A stretch of 64,000 bases of DNA from Nocardia iowensis (lineage in GTDB: Bacteria; Actinomycetota; Actinomycetes; Mycobacteriales; Mycobacteriaceae). The stretch spans positions 4,278,001 through 4,342,000 of the forward strand of contig NZ_CP078145.1 of the NCBI RefSeq assembly GCF_019222765.1. Direction: 5' to 3'. This document shows positions 26,761-35,421 of the stretch, piece after piece (the first letter of the stretch is position 1; each line of letters opens with the position of its first letter). A program made the translations under genes and the position numbers. The notes below the pieces were generated by a model. It worked only from the letters and a program-made list of their open reading frames with translations, was not told the DNA's origin and searched no databases.

Positions 26761-29163
26761 ATGGTGGGCGATGATGCCCGGCCTACGCTGGCCGGAACCT
26801 ATCGGCTTCCGACGATCGTCGGGCGGGCGGCGGAGCTCGCCGAGCTCGGCAGACTACTCGTTGATCCTCGGGTCCGGCTGCTCACGCTCACCGGGACCGC
26901 AGGTGTCGGCAAGACAAGGCTAGCTCGAGAGGCGCTGTCGGACAGCGCATTCCACGGATGTCTCGATGCGATGATCGATCTCGGCGAATGCGCCGATCGG
27001 GCAAGTGCGTGGAACGCGGTGCTCGCCACCGCAAGTAATCGGCCGCTGGCCCCCGCGTACCCGGCGCTCGACCCCGCCGAGGCATTGGCGGTGCTGGCGT
27101 CCAGGATCGGCACCTGTCGGGCAATCCTGTTGCTGGACAACTGCGATCGCGTGGTCGCACAGATATCTACCGATGTGGCGTGGCTGTTGGAGCACTGTCG
27201 GCATCTGGTGGTCGTGGCGACCAGTCGGGTCCCGTTGAATCTGTACCGCGAATGTGTGCTGTGCGTGCGGCCGTTGCGCACCGACTGCGGCGGGGGAGAC
27301 TATTACCCCGGCTCCTCACCGGCCGCACAGCTGTTGCTCGACAGCATCGACAGCCACTACCGAGGGTCGGCCGCGGTGGCCGACCGGCTGGTCCTCGACG
27401 AGATCGCCCGCGAACTCGGCGGCGTTGCGCTGGCCATCGAACTGGCGGCCGGTTCGATCAGCCGGATCGGCCCCGCACGCACCCTGCACCGCATCAAAGT
27501 AGGCGTCGATCTGAAGTCGCCGTGCTTCGTCGACGTGCCCGCCCGGCACCGGACGCTGCACGCCGCGGTCGAATGGGGCCTCGGCGACGTCGATTCCGCG
27601 TTGCTCGATCTGCTGTTGCGGCTTTCCTTGTGCGAGTCGGTGATCGATACCGACGTCGCCTGCCTGGTGACCGGGAGCGCCGAGGAGGAGACCGCGACCG
27701 CGCTGGCCGAGCTGGTCCAGCGCAGCCTGCTCGACCACACGGCCAGCGGGGCGCATGGGCACGGCTACCGGCTCTTCGCCACCGTGCGCGCCTATTGCCG
27801 GCAGGTGCTCGGTGCTGACCCGGCACGCGCCAAAGCGATTCGCGAGGACCATGTGGACCGCCTCGCCCGGCTAGCCGAGATCATCGGACCCCGGTTCGAC
27901 CAGCGCGAACATCGCGCGGCCGCGTTGGCCGCCGCGGGCAAGCGGATCGTGGATTTTCTTGCGGCAGTGCACTATTTGATTGACACGGGACAGCCGGAAC
28001 GTGCCGTCCGACTGGCGGCGAATCTGGAATCGGCGTGGATCCAGCACGGCTACCAGTCCGAGCTGGAGACTGTGCTGGCCAAGGCGTTGAAGATGAGCGA
28101 TCGCGGCACGCTGGCGCCCGGCGTGACGGCGCCGCTGTGCCTCGAGGTCCTCGGACTCTGGGCCGGCCGGTCGGGACGACTACGGCGAGCGGTCGACCTG
28201 TTGACGAGTTCGGTTGCCGCCTATCGCCGTTTCGACATGCACATCGACGCGGCCCGGGTCGCGGTAGTGCTCTCGGTGGCGCTGACCGCCGTCGGGGACC
28301 GCACGGCCGCCAGAGCCGAACTGCGCCTGGCATCGCGTCATGTCGACGAGCTCGGCGGGCCATGGCCGGGCCGACTCCACGGCTCCGTCACGCTGCTCCA
28401 GATCCCGTATCCGCCGACGCGGGACGCCGACGTCTGGGCGCAGATGCGTGATCGGGTCCGGCAACTGGACAGCACGGCGCGGCTGATCGGACTGAATACC
28501 TTGGCGCGCACGCAGATCGGGCCGCTGACCGCGGACCGCGCCCAGTCGCTCTACCGCGAGAATTTGGATGACGACGATCTGGGCACGCACGTGCTGCAGG
28601 CGATCATCGCGCTGGAGGGCTGCGCCAGGGCCTACGATGCGGCCGGTGTCGAGTACGCCGAACCGACGGTGACCCTGACGCTGGCGGCCCGGCAATTGCG
28701 GGCCGCGCACGGCATCCCGCAACTGGGCCAAGGCGATCCAGCACCCCGCGAAACAGAGCACAGAAACGCCCTCGGCGAAAACAAGTTTCGCGAAATCATG
28801 CGGGCGGCGGGGGAGATGACCCTGGCCGACGCGGTGGCCTACGCCTGCGCGGCCCCGATCTTGCCCAACCCCGACGACTCCTCGCTGGCCGCGCTGACCA
28901 ATCGCCAGCGCGAGATCGCCAGATTGGTGGCCACCGGCATGACCAACCGGATGATCGCCACCCAGCTGGGAATTTCGGAGTGGACGGTCGTCAATCATGT
29001 CCGGCAAGTGATGCTCAAGCTGGACTGTCCCTCGCGGCTGCATGTCGCGCTGCTGGTGGAACGCGACTCCCAGCACGCCGGGGACGGTACGAGCAGGCCG
29101 GAACCCGCGGTCGACGATCGGCCGTCGGTGCTGCCGCGGGTCACGGTGGCACGCAAGGGGTAG
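26761..29163 (+). CDS. Large LuxR-family regulator with AAA/NB-ARC-type ATPase domain
   Basis: An 800-residue regulator of the LAL/STAND kind. The N-terminal ATPase holds Walker A LTGTAGVGKTRLA (about 40-52) and Walker B AILLLDNCDR, followed by a winged-helix-like stretch (LARELGGVALAIELAAG region). A long helical TPR-like middle part follows, and a C-terminal LuxR HTH at about 705-760: LTNRQREIARLVATGMTNR, then GISEWTVVNHVRQVMLKL. Such proteins switch on ligand and ATP binding and activate neighbouring promoters. I prefer ATG at 26761 because GAGAGG lies 6 bases upstream; GTG at 26743 would add six residues. It is convergent with the NERD gene with a 5-bp gap. Its target is unknown. Confidence 0.87.
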   Translation: MVGDDARPTLAGTYRLPTIVGRAAELAELGRLLVDPRVRLLTLTGTAGVGKTRLAREALSDSAFHGCLDAMIDLGECADRASAWNAVLATASNRPLAPAYPALDPAEALAVLASRIGTCRAILLLDNCDRVVAQISTDVAWLLEHCRHLVVVATSRVPLNLYRECVLCVRPLRTDCGGGDYYPGSSPAAQLLLDSIDSHYRGSAAVADRLVLDEIARELGGVALAIELAAGSISRIGPARTLHRIKVGVDLKSPCFVDVPARHRTLHAAVEWGLGDVDSALLDLLLRLSLCESVIDTDVACLVTGSAEEETATALAELVQRSLLDHTASGAHGHGYRLFATVRAYCRQVLGADPARAKAIREDHVDRLARLAEIIGPRFDQREHRAAALAAAGKRIVDFLAAVHYLIDTGQPERAVRLAANLESAWIQHGYQSELETVLAKALKMSDRGTLAPGVTAPLCLEVLGLWAGRSGRLRRAVDLLTSSVAAYRRFDMHIDAARVAVVLSVALTAVGDRTAARAELRLASRHVDELGGPWPGRLHGSVTLLQIPYPPTRDADVWAQMRDRVRQLDSTARLIGLNTLARTQIGPLTADRAQSLYRENLDDDDLGTHVLQAIIALEGCARAYDAAGVEYAEPTVTLTLAARQLRAAHGIPQLGQGDPAPRETEHRNALGENKFREIMRAAGEMTLADAVAYACAAPILPNPDDSSLAALTNRQREIARLVATGMTNRMIATQLGISEWTVVNHVRQVMLKLDCPSRLHVALLVERDSQHAGDGTSRPEPAVDDRPSVLPRVTVARKG

Positions 29164-29168
29164 CCGGA

Positions 29169-30062
29169 TCAGGGGCCGTAGGTCAGGACGGCGCTGATGA
29201 CGAACCACAGCACCCAGGCGAACGCGATGATCATGCCGATCGCCAGCGTGATCCGCATGAATGCCCGGCCGAAATCCATGTCCCTTGTCTCCCGTGGATA
29301 CAACTTCCACGGGCTGTACCACGGCGCCTGGATCGCGTAGACCGGCTTTTGCGCCTCCCGCTCGGCCTGCGCCAACTCCTCCGCGTAGGCCTCGGCCTGT
29401 GCCTGGTTCGGGCCGCCGTGCCACAGCGTGATGTCGATCGGGCCGAGGAAGCCCTCGTTGAGTAGTTCCTGCGGTGCGGGCAGGTAGGGCAGGATGCCGA
29501 GGCCGCGGAAGGCGACGGCGACGTCGTTCGCCGTCCATAGATGCTTCTCCTGCTCGGCGAGCGATTCGAAGTAGTGCCGCAGCCGGCCCGGGTCGTCACC
29601 GAGGATGACATCGAAGCTGGGATCGCTCCACGCCTGCTGGATTTTCAGCTCCGCACCGCGCAGCGGGACGACCAGCGCGAGCCCGTGCACCGCGCGCTGG
29701 CCGAGGCCGCGCGCGGCCAGCCAGTTCTGCAGCGCGAAGGTGTGCTCGCGGGACTTCTCCAGCGGGGTGCGACGATCCCGGCCCTCCATCGCGGCGGGTT
29801 CGCCGTTGATGGTCCAGTGGCCGTTGAGCGGGATCTCCAGCAGCCCGTCCTGCCGGGCCACCAGCGCCTCGGCCTCGATCACCACGCAGCTGGTCGGCGT
29901 CCAGACCACCGCGTCGAACTGGTGCAGCCGATCCTTGTGGAACAGACTGCAGTTGATCGTGGCGACACCGTGCGGAGCGCCTGGATCCTTCCAGGTGCGC
30001 AACCAATCGATCAGCGCCCGCTCGGCATTGGTGCCTGCGGCGTTCTGCACTCGCACGAGCAT
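29169..30062 (-). CDS. NERD-domain protein with C-terminal membrane anchor and altered nuclease motif
   Basis: A 297-residue protein with a nuclease-related (NERD) domain at about 10-150. The core strands read QFDAVVWTPTSCVVIEAEAL, where active relatives have D...E-x-K; the position of the lysine holds Glu here (EAE), so the PD-(D/E)xK site looks incomplete. A charged linker (QAQAEAYAEELAQAEREA) leads to one C-terminal hydrophobic helix (LAIGMIIAFAWVLWFVISAV), which would anchor it in the membrane with the NERD domain inside. It has a stand-alone position, convergent with the LuxR regulator. Function is unknown. Confidence 0.75.
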   Translation of the reverse strand: MLVRVQNAAGTNAERALIDWLRTWKDPGAPHGVATINCSLFHKDRLHQFDAVVWTPTSCVVIEAEALVARQDGLLEIPLNGHWTINGEPAAMEGRDRRTPLEKSREHTFALQNWLAARGLGQRAVHGLALVVPLRGAELKIQQAWSDPSFDVILGDDPGRLRHYFESLAEQEKHLWTANDVAVAFRGLGILPYLPAPQELLNEGFLGPIDITLWHGGPNQAQAEAYAEELAQAEREAQKPVYAIQAPWYSPWKLYPRETRDMDFGRAFMRITLAIGMIIAFAWVLWFVISAVLTYGP

Positions 30063-30164
30063 TGGCGACCGCCCTTCACGTCGACACTCGACAGTGCACA
30101 GGATACGAGGTCGGCGGCCGGATTCGCCGCGCTCATGGCAACGGTCGGCGTGTTGGTCGCCGGA

Positions 30165-31565
30165 TCACTGCGGTTGTTCGGCGGCGATCTTGCCCGCCCG
30201 CACCGCCGCCACCAGTGCGGCATGGTCGGTTTCGGTGCGGTCGGCGTAGCGGACCGCGAAATTCGCGACCGCGTCGTCGAAACGTTCGTCGTTATCACCG
30301 AGATAGCCCGCGAGTAGGCGCGGATCGAGCGAGCGCGCGTGCGCGCGGGCCAGCAGCGCGCCGGCCAGCCTGCCGTAGTCGTCGAGGTCGGACGCGGACA
30401 GGGCCGCCGGATCGATGCTGCCCTTGAGATTGCGGAATTGGCGCACGATGAAAGGCAATTCGGTGCCGTTGCCGGTCGGATCGACACTCGTCCAGCCGAG
30501 CAGGATGTCGGACTCCGACTGAACCAGCCTGGCGCCCTGCACGATTCGCTTGCCCTCGTGTTTGGGCGGCGGCACGGGCAGGTACGGCGCGAGTGCGGAC
30601 GGATTGGCCTGCTTGACTTGCAGCACCAGCGCTTCACCCTCGTTGCCGTGCAGCAGCGCGACATAGGTGTGCAGGCCGACGCTGCCGGTGCCGACGATCC
30701 GGAAGGCGATGTCGGACACCGCGAAACGGGCAATGAGGTTGCGCCGTGACTCGCGCAACGTGTCGGCGTAGCGCTCGAGACCATCGGTGATCGCCGTCGC
30801 GACCTGTTCGTCGACCGCAGTGAGAATCGGTGGGTCACTGACGAATCGGTGCTTGCTGATACCGGTCTCGTGGTCGTCGAGATGCTCGGTCCACTTGGCG
30901 ACCACCTTCGCGCTGGTGTTCTTGCGCGCCTTCTTCGCGGCCTTCTTGAAGTCGTCGATCAGGTCGTGTGCGGCGGCTTCGCTCAGCACCGATTCGTCGG
31001 GCAGCGCGCTCCACGATTCCAGGAAAGGACGCTCGGCCAGTTGGCGCACCGCGAGGCGATAGGCGCGGGCGGCATCGTGGGCGGCCGCGCGGCAGTCGTC
31101 CTCGCCCGCACCGCTTTCCCGGCCCGCGAGCACCAGGCTGGCCGCGAGCCGTTCCAGGTCCCATTCCCACGGCCCGAGGATGGTTTCGTCGAAATCATTG
31201 ATATCCATGATGATTTCGCCGCGCGGCGTGCCGTACAGACCGAAGTTCGCCGCGTGCGCGTCACCGCAGAGCTGCGCGACCAGCCCGGTGTCCGGTCCAT
31301 CCGCCAGATCGGCGGCCATCAGTCCGGCCGCACCGCGGTAGAAGGTGAACGGGGAGGTGATCATCCGCCCGATCCGCAGCGGCACCAGGTGGGAGAGCCT
31401 GCCCTCATTGCTCGCCGCGATGAATTCCAGCACCTCGGGCCGCCGCGATCCCTCGGCGGCCCGATCACGAGCGTGGAGTGGTACCCGCTCGCGCAGCGCC
31501 TGTCCACGCGCACGCACCTCCGCCGCGGGAACGTAGGAGCGGAGGTCGATACGACTGTCTGACAC
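30165..31565 (-). CDS. DUF2252-domain protein
   Basis: A 466-residue protein of the DUF2252 family, whose fold is related to protein-kinase-like phosphotransferases (aminoglycoside phosphotransferase type). Recognisable are RIGRMITSPFTFYRGAAGLM, LCGDAHAANFGLYGTPRGEI (the catalytic-loop-like GDAHxxNFG) and IMDINDFDETILGPWEWDLERL (the DFG-like DFDE). Late blocks are GTGSVGLHTYVALL and LQVKQANPSAL. Biochemical role is not established. I use GTG at 31565 because the longer frame adds no family-like sequence. It is on the same strand as the GMC gene, 85 bp further on. Confidence 0.83.
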   Translation of the reverse strand: MSDSRIDLRSYVPAAEVRARGQALRERVPLHARDRAAEGSRRPEVLEFIAASNEGRLSHLVPLRIGRMITSPFTFYRGAAGLMAADLADGPDTGLVAQLCGDAHAANFGLYGTPRGEIIMDINDFDETILGPWEWDLERLAASLVLAGRESGAGEDDCRAAAHDAARAYRLAVRQLAERPFLESWSALPDESVLSEAAAHDLIDDFKKAAKKARKNTSAKVVAKWTEHLDDHETGISKHRFVSDPPILTAVDEQVATAITDGLERYADTLRESRRNLIARFAVSDIAFRIVGTGSVGLHTYVALLHGNEGEALVLQVKQANPSALAPYLPVPPPKHEGKRIVQGARLVQSESDILLGWTSVDPTGNGTELPFIVRQFRNLKGSIDPAALSASDLDDYGRLAGALLARAHARSLDPRLLAGYLGDNDERFDDAVANFAVRYADRTETDHAALVAAVRAGKIAAEQPQ

Positions 31566-31650
31566 AAACCTGACGCTAGCGGGTGCCCAGGCGTCCGACG
31601 GTGTCGGTTTCGCCACGTTGTCGGCTGGCCTGGCATACCAGGCCGGTGAC

Positions 31651-33345
31651 TCAGTTGGCGGGCACCGACTTGTCGACGGGGGTGATCGGCAGACGCAGCG
31701 CGCCAGGTGCGGCGTCCGGCACCGTGGGCTGCTTCGGCGGCACGGGGGCGATGCGCTGGTACCCGGCCCCGAGTTCCGGACGCGGGTCCGGCTCGTTCTT
31801 GTTGGGCCAGAACGCCATCGCCCGCTCGGCCTGCGCGGTGATGGTGAGCGACGGGTTGACGCCCAGATTCGCCGTCACCGCCGAACCATCCGCCACGTGC
31901 AGACCGGGATGGCCGTACACCCGCTGATACGGGTCCACCACACCGGTTTCCGGGCTGTCACCGATGACGCAGCCACCGATGTAGTGCGCCGTCGCCGGGA
32001 TGTTGAACACGTCCATCACCAGGCCGTGGGTGTCCCCGTCGACCTTCTCGCCGAACCGGCGGCCGATGTCGTGCGCCATCGGGATCCAGGTCGGGTTCGG
32101 TTCGCCGGTGCCCTGCTTCGTCTTCAGCAGCCCGCGCCTGCGGAACGAGGTAAGCGAATTGTCCAGTGACTGCATCACCAACAGGATCACCGACTTCTCC
32201 GAGGCGTGCCTGGCGTTGAGGCTGCGCAGGAAGACCACGGGGTGCAGCAGGATCGCCAGCAGGAAGCGCAGGAATCGGAACGCGCCGCCGTCCACGATCG
32301 GCACCGACATCGGGAACAGCGCGTTCTGCCCCTTGCCGTAATGGCACACCTCGATGTGGGTGTCCTCGGCCGGATGAATCGATGAGGTGATCGCGATGCC
32401 CTCGGCGAAATCGCGGCGCGAACGGCTCACCACATTGAGGATGGCCTCGGAGTTACTGCGGGTCAGCTCGCCGAGCCGGGGTGAGAGGTGCGGAAGCACC
32501 GCGTCGTCGCGCATCTTGTGCAGCAGCTTCTGGGTGCCGAGCGCGGCACCGGCGAACACCACCTGCTCGGCGGTGAAGGTCTTGCGCTCCTTGCGGATCC
32601 ACCGGTCCGACCGTTGCGTCTCGACCGCGTAGCCGCCATCGGGCAGCGGCCGCACCGCGGTGGCGGTGGTCAGCGGATGTACCTCGGCGCCGGCCTGTTC
32701 GGCCAGGTAGAGGTAGTTGGTGGTGGTCGAGTTCTTGGCGTTGTTCGGGCAACCGGTGAAGCACCGCGCGCAGTGCACGCAGCCGCGCCTGCGCGGGCCG
32801 ACCCCGCCGAAGTAGGGGTCGTCGACCTCGGTGCCCGGGTCGCTCTCGTTGAAGAACACCCCGACATCGGTCGGATGGAAGGTATCGGCGACGCCGAGGT
32901 CCTCGGCGATCTCGCGGATCACCTCGTCGGCGGGGGTCAGCCGCGGATTCGGCGCGACACCGAGCATCCGCTGTGCCTGGTCGTAGTACGGAGCCAGTTC
33001 GGCCCGCCAGTCGGTGATGTGCGCCCACTGCTTGTCGGTGTAGAAGTTCGACAGGGGCTCGTACAAGGTGTTCCCGTAGATGAGCGACCCGCCGCCGACG
33101 CCCGCGCCGGAGAACACCGCGCACTTGCCGAGCACGCTGATCCGCTGCGGTCCGGTCAAGCCCAGTCGCGGCGCCCAAATCGACTTGCGCACATTCCAAT
33201 TGGTGCTGGGAATGTCCTCGGCATGCCACCGCCTGCCCGACTCGAGCACGCCGACCCGATACCCCTTCTCGGTCAACCGGAGGGCGCTCACGCTGCCCCC
33301 GAAACCGGAACCGATCACCACCACGTCGTAGTCGAAGCTGGGCAT
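31651..33345 (-). CDS. GMC-family oxidoreductase with four-cysteine insert (ChoD-like)
   Basis: A 564-residue FAD enzyme of the glucose-methanol-choline family, closest in layout to the mycobacterial ChoD/cholesterol-oxidase-like branch. The FAD motif VVIGSGFGGSVSALRL is at about 8-23, and the second FAD block is SGAGVGGGSLIYGNTL. An insert contains GCVHCARCFTGCPNNAKNS, with C-x2-C-x2-C-x3-CP spacing like a ferredoxin cluster site. The C-terminal block TAHYIGGCVIGDSPETGVVD and LHVADGSAVTANLGVNPSLT includes the active His/Asn. ATG at 33345 has GAGAGGA 5 bases upstream. It is divergent from pgsA, 172 bp away. The substrate may be a sterol or long-chain alcohol; unproven. Confidence 0.85.
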   Translation of the reverse strand: MPSFDYDVVVIGSGFGGSVSALRLTEKGYRVGVLESGRRWHAEDIPSTNWNVRKSIWAPRLGLTGPQRISVLGKCAVFSGAGVGGGSLIYGNTLYEPLSNFYTDKQWAHITDWRAELAPYYDQAQRMLGVAPNPRLTPADEVIREIAEDLGVADTFHPTDVGVFFNESDPGTEVDDPYFGGVGPRRRGCVHCARCFTGCPNNAKNSTTTNYLYLAEQAGAEVHPLTTATAVRPLPDGGYAVETQRSDRWIRKERKTFTAEQVVFAGAALGTQKLLHKMRDDAVLPHLSPRLGELTRSNSEAILNVVSRSRRDFAEGIAITSSIHPAEDTHIEVCHYGKGQNALFPMSVPIVDGGAFRFLRFLLAILLHPVVFLRSLNARHASEKSVILLVMQSLDNSLTSFRRRGLLKTKQGTGEPNPTWIPMAHDIGRRFGEKVDGDTHGLVMDVFNIPATAHYIGGCVIGDSPETGVVDPYQRVYGHPGLHVADGSAVTANLGVNPSLTITAQAERAMAFWPNKNEPDPRPELGAGYQRIAPVPPKQPTVPDAAPGALRLPITPVDKSVPAN

Positions 33346-33517
33346 GACTTCCTCTCGTTCACCGGCCATCAGGCCCGCACCGCACCGATCGGTGAGATGA
33401 TTTCATACTCATTCTGTCACCGGCGGGCTGTGGCGCAAACCATCCTTGCCCGCGGATATGGCCGAAACCGGCGTGCCCGGATGGCGTCGACCGGGGTCGG
33501 TGCGGTAAGCACGGGGC

Positions 33518-34168
33518 GTGACAACCGAATCGGGCACAACGGAACCTGAGGAGCGCGCCGCCACCGACGGCGCGACCGGTGGCGTCTTCGACGACCGCAT
33601 CCTCACCGTCCCGAATGTCCTGAGTGTCGTGCGCCTGCTCGGCGTTCCACTGTTCTTGTGGCTGCTGCTGGTGGAGCATGCCGACGGCTGGGCCTTCGCA
33701 CTGCTGATCGCCAGCGGCGTGACCGATTTCCTCGACGGCAAACTGGCTCGCCTGCTCGATCAGTCCTCCCGCCTCGGTGCCCTGCTCGATCCGTTCGTCG
33801 ACCGGTTGTACCTGGTGACAACGCTGGCGGCATTCGTGATCCGCGGCCTCGTCCCGTGGTGGGTCGCGGTGATCCTGGTCGGTCGCGACCTGGTCCTCAC
33901 CCTCACCCTCTCGGTCTACAAACGCCGCGATCTACCCCCGCCCGAGGTGATCTATCTGGGCAAAGCGGCCACCTTCGCACTGATGTCCGCGTTGCCCTGG
34001 CTGCTGGCCGGAGAAATGGATTGGGCACTGGACGGTTTCGGACGTGCGTTCGGTGGGGCATTACTGGTCTGGGGTACCGCGGTGTATGTATGGACCGGCG
34101 TGCTCTACACCGGTAAAGCGATCGCCGTCGCGCGTGCGATACCGGCTGTGCCACACCGGTCGACGTAG
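33518..34168 (+). CDS. CDP-alcohol phosphatidyltransferase family protein (PgsA2-like)
   Basis: A 216-residue membrane enzyme that transfers a phosphatidyl group from CDP-diacylglycerol to an alcohol. The diagnostic motif D-x2-D-G-x2-A-R-x8-G-x3-D-x3-D is complete: FLDGKLARLLDQSSRLGALL then DPFVDRL, at about 70-97. Six hydrophobic helices are visible. Position before gcvH-garA matches M. tuberculosis Rv1822 (pgsA2), so phosphatidylglycerophosphate or a related phospholipid synthesis is likely, though cardiolipin synthase activity is possible for this subgroup. The GTG start at 33518 has only a weak ribosome binding site. Confidence 0.85.
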   Translation: MTTESGTTEPEERAATDGATGGVFDDRILTVPNVLSVVRLLGVPLFLWLLLVEHADGWAFALLIASGVTDFLDGKLARLLDQSSRLGALLDPFVDRLYLVTTLAAFVIRGLVPWWVAVILVGRDLVLTLTLSVYKRRDLPPPEVIYLGKAATFALMSALPWLLAGEMDWALDGFGRAFGGALLVWGTAVYVWTGVLYTGKAIAVARAIPAVPHRST

Positions 34169-34249
34169 CCGAGGCGTCGGGTCGTACAACGGCTCGAGCC
34201 TCGCATAGAGTTGCGCTCACACGATCACGACGGAAAGGACGGACGGCCT

Positions 34250-34648
34250 GTGACCCAGACCCCCGAAGATCTGCGCTACACCGACCAGCACGAGTGGGTG
34301 CGGCGGATCGGACCGACCCGGGTTCGGGTAGGCATCACCGATTATGCCCAGTCTCAACTCGGTGACGTTGTGTTCGTGCAGCTGCCCGAAACCGACAAGG
34401 ACGTCGCCGTCGAGGACAGCATCGCCGAGGTCGAGTCGACCAAGAGCGTGTCCGACATCTACGCGCCGATCAGCGCGAAAGTTGTTGCGGTGAACGAGGA
34501 ATTGGTGCAGAAGCCGGAGACGCTGAACACCGATCCGTACGGCGAGGGATGGCTGTTCGAACTGGAGGTGGGCGACGCCGCCGGCCTCGACGCCACCCTG
34601 GGTGAACTGCTGGATGCGGCAGGTTATCAAGGAGTTATCGGGGGCTGA
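34250..34648 (+). CDS. gcvH: Glycine cleavage system H protein
   Basis: A 132-residue lipoyl carrier that shuttles the aminomethyl group between the P, T and L proteins of glycine cleavage. Family blocks run through the chain: YTDQHEWVRRIG, VGITDYAQSQLGDVVFVQLP, and the lipoylation site VESTKSVSDIYAP with Lys65. NTDPYGEGWLFELE closes the hammerhead fold. GTG at 34250 is the start. The P protein is 3.7 kb downstream; no T protein is in the window. The adjacent garA gene fits control of nitrogen and glycine metabolism. Confidence 0.96.
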   Translation: MTQTPEDLRYTDQHEWVRRIGPTRVRVGITDYAQSQLGDVVFVQLPETDKDVAVEDSIAEVESTKSVSDIYAPISAKVVAVNEELVQKPETLNTDPYGEGWLFELEVGDAAGLDATLGELLDAAGYQGVIGG

Positions 34649-34766
34649 CTCAGCCTTCCCGGTTCTACCTGCACGGGCACGCCCTGGCAGGGTACGGTCA
34701 ATGCCAACAGATGCGCCGACAGTCATTGTCGGGAATCTAGGGACTCGACGGCAGGTCGTGGTGCCA

Positions 34767-34779
34767 CAGGTATCACCTG
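34767..34779. promoter_or_regulatory. Short inverted repeat in the garA promoter region
   Basis: CAGGT-ATC-ACCTG, perfect 5-bp arms, 38 bp before the garA GTG and just upstream of GGATAAT, which resembles a -10 element. It could be an operator or chance. Confidence 0.3.
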
Positions 34780-34816
34780 CTTGCATGGATAATCAGGTTC
34801 GAGGAGGAGAGAAACG

Positions 34817-35302
34817 GTGAGCGAGAACAAAGACCCGGGTTACGGGGAGACCGCGGCCGAGACGACGTCGGTCTTCCGCGCGGATTTCCTGAACGAGGTC
34901 GACGCGTCGCGCTCCGGAGAGCCGACCGGCGAACAGCCGGTCCAAGGGGTCGAGGGTCTGCCCGTTGGTGCGGCCCTCCTGGTCGTCAAGCGCGGTCCGA
35001 ACGCGGGCTCGCGGTTCCTGCTGGATCAGCCGACGACGTCGGCGGGCCGCCACCCCGACAGTGACATCTTTCTCGACGACGTCACCGTCAGCCGTCGGCA
35101 TGCCGAGTTCCGTCAGGACGACGATTCGTTCCAGGTTGTCGATGTCGGCAGCCTGAACGGCACCTATGTGAATCGGGAGCCGGTGGACTCCTCGGAACTC
35201 CAGAACGGTGACGAGGTACAGATCGGTAAGTTCCGTCTCGTGTTCCTTACCGGACCGCGGGCCCAGGTGAACGAGCCGTCGGCTGGTGCAGGGAGCCTAT
35301 GA
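34817..35302 (+). CDS. garA: FHA-domain metabolic regulator GarA
   Basis: A 161-residue phospho-switch protein. Unphosphorylated GarA binds and inhibits 2-oxoglutarate dehydrogenase (KGD) and NAD-glutamate dehydrogenase and stimulates glutamate synthase; phosphorylation by PknB/PknG on the N-terminal threonines makes it fold on its own FHA domain. The acceptor motif ETTSVF is at 15-20 (Thr16/Thr17). The FHA domain spans about 55-145: SAGRHPDSDIFLDDVTVSRRH carries the phosphothreonine-binding Arg and Ser, and GSLNGTYVNR the Asn. GTG at 34817 has GAGGAGGAGA upstream. Its last codons overlap a 40-residue small ORF (ATGA). Confidence 0.96.
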   Translation: MSENKDPGYGETAAETTSVFRADFLNEVDASRSGEPTGEQPVQGVEGLPVGAALLVVKRGPNAGSRFLLDQPTTSAGRHPDSDIFLDDVTVSRRHAEFRQDDDSFQVVDVGSLNGTYVNREPVDSSELQNGDEVQIGKFRLVFLTGPRAQVNEPSAGAGSL

Positions 35303-35421
35303 GCACGCGGCGCTGGGTCTTTTCTCGACATGAGGGGCTCGGGGTCATGAAGGAGCTCAGTGTCTCGAAAGGGCTCAGTGTCTTGAAGCAGCTCGGTGTC
35401 TTGACGGATTCGGTGCGGTGA
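35299..35421 (+). CDS. Small ORF bridging garA and ftsR, made of hexapeptide repeats
   Basis: A 40-residue frame that starts with ATG overlapping the garA stop (ATGA) and ends with TGA overlapping the GTG of ftsR (GTGA), so it fills the whole spacer exactly. The C-terminal two thirds consist of four six-residue repeats, GLGVMK, ELSVSK, GLSVLK and QLGVLT, encoded by the 18-bp DNA repeats at 35337-35408; the period of 18 keeps the frame. The N-terminus is short and basic (STRRWVFSR). It may act as a translational relay to ftsR, which has no good ribosome binding site of its own, or as a real peptide. I know of no described family. Confidence 0.6.
   Translation: MSTRRWVFSRHEGLGVMKELSVSKGLSVLKQLGVLTDSVR
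35337..35408 (+). repeat. Four tandem 18-bp repeats in the garA-ftsR spacer
   Basis: Units begin at 35337, 35355, 35373 and 35391, each starting GCTC and with consensus GCTCRGTGTCTTGAARGA. Units 2 and 3 are most alike. The exact 18-bp period preserves the reading frame of the bridging small ORF. The number of units may vary between strains. Confidence 0.85.

Noticed and set aside
35337..35408. Short CRISPR-like array
   Set aside because: The 18-bp units are contiguous with no spacers, only four units exist, and no cas genes are near.
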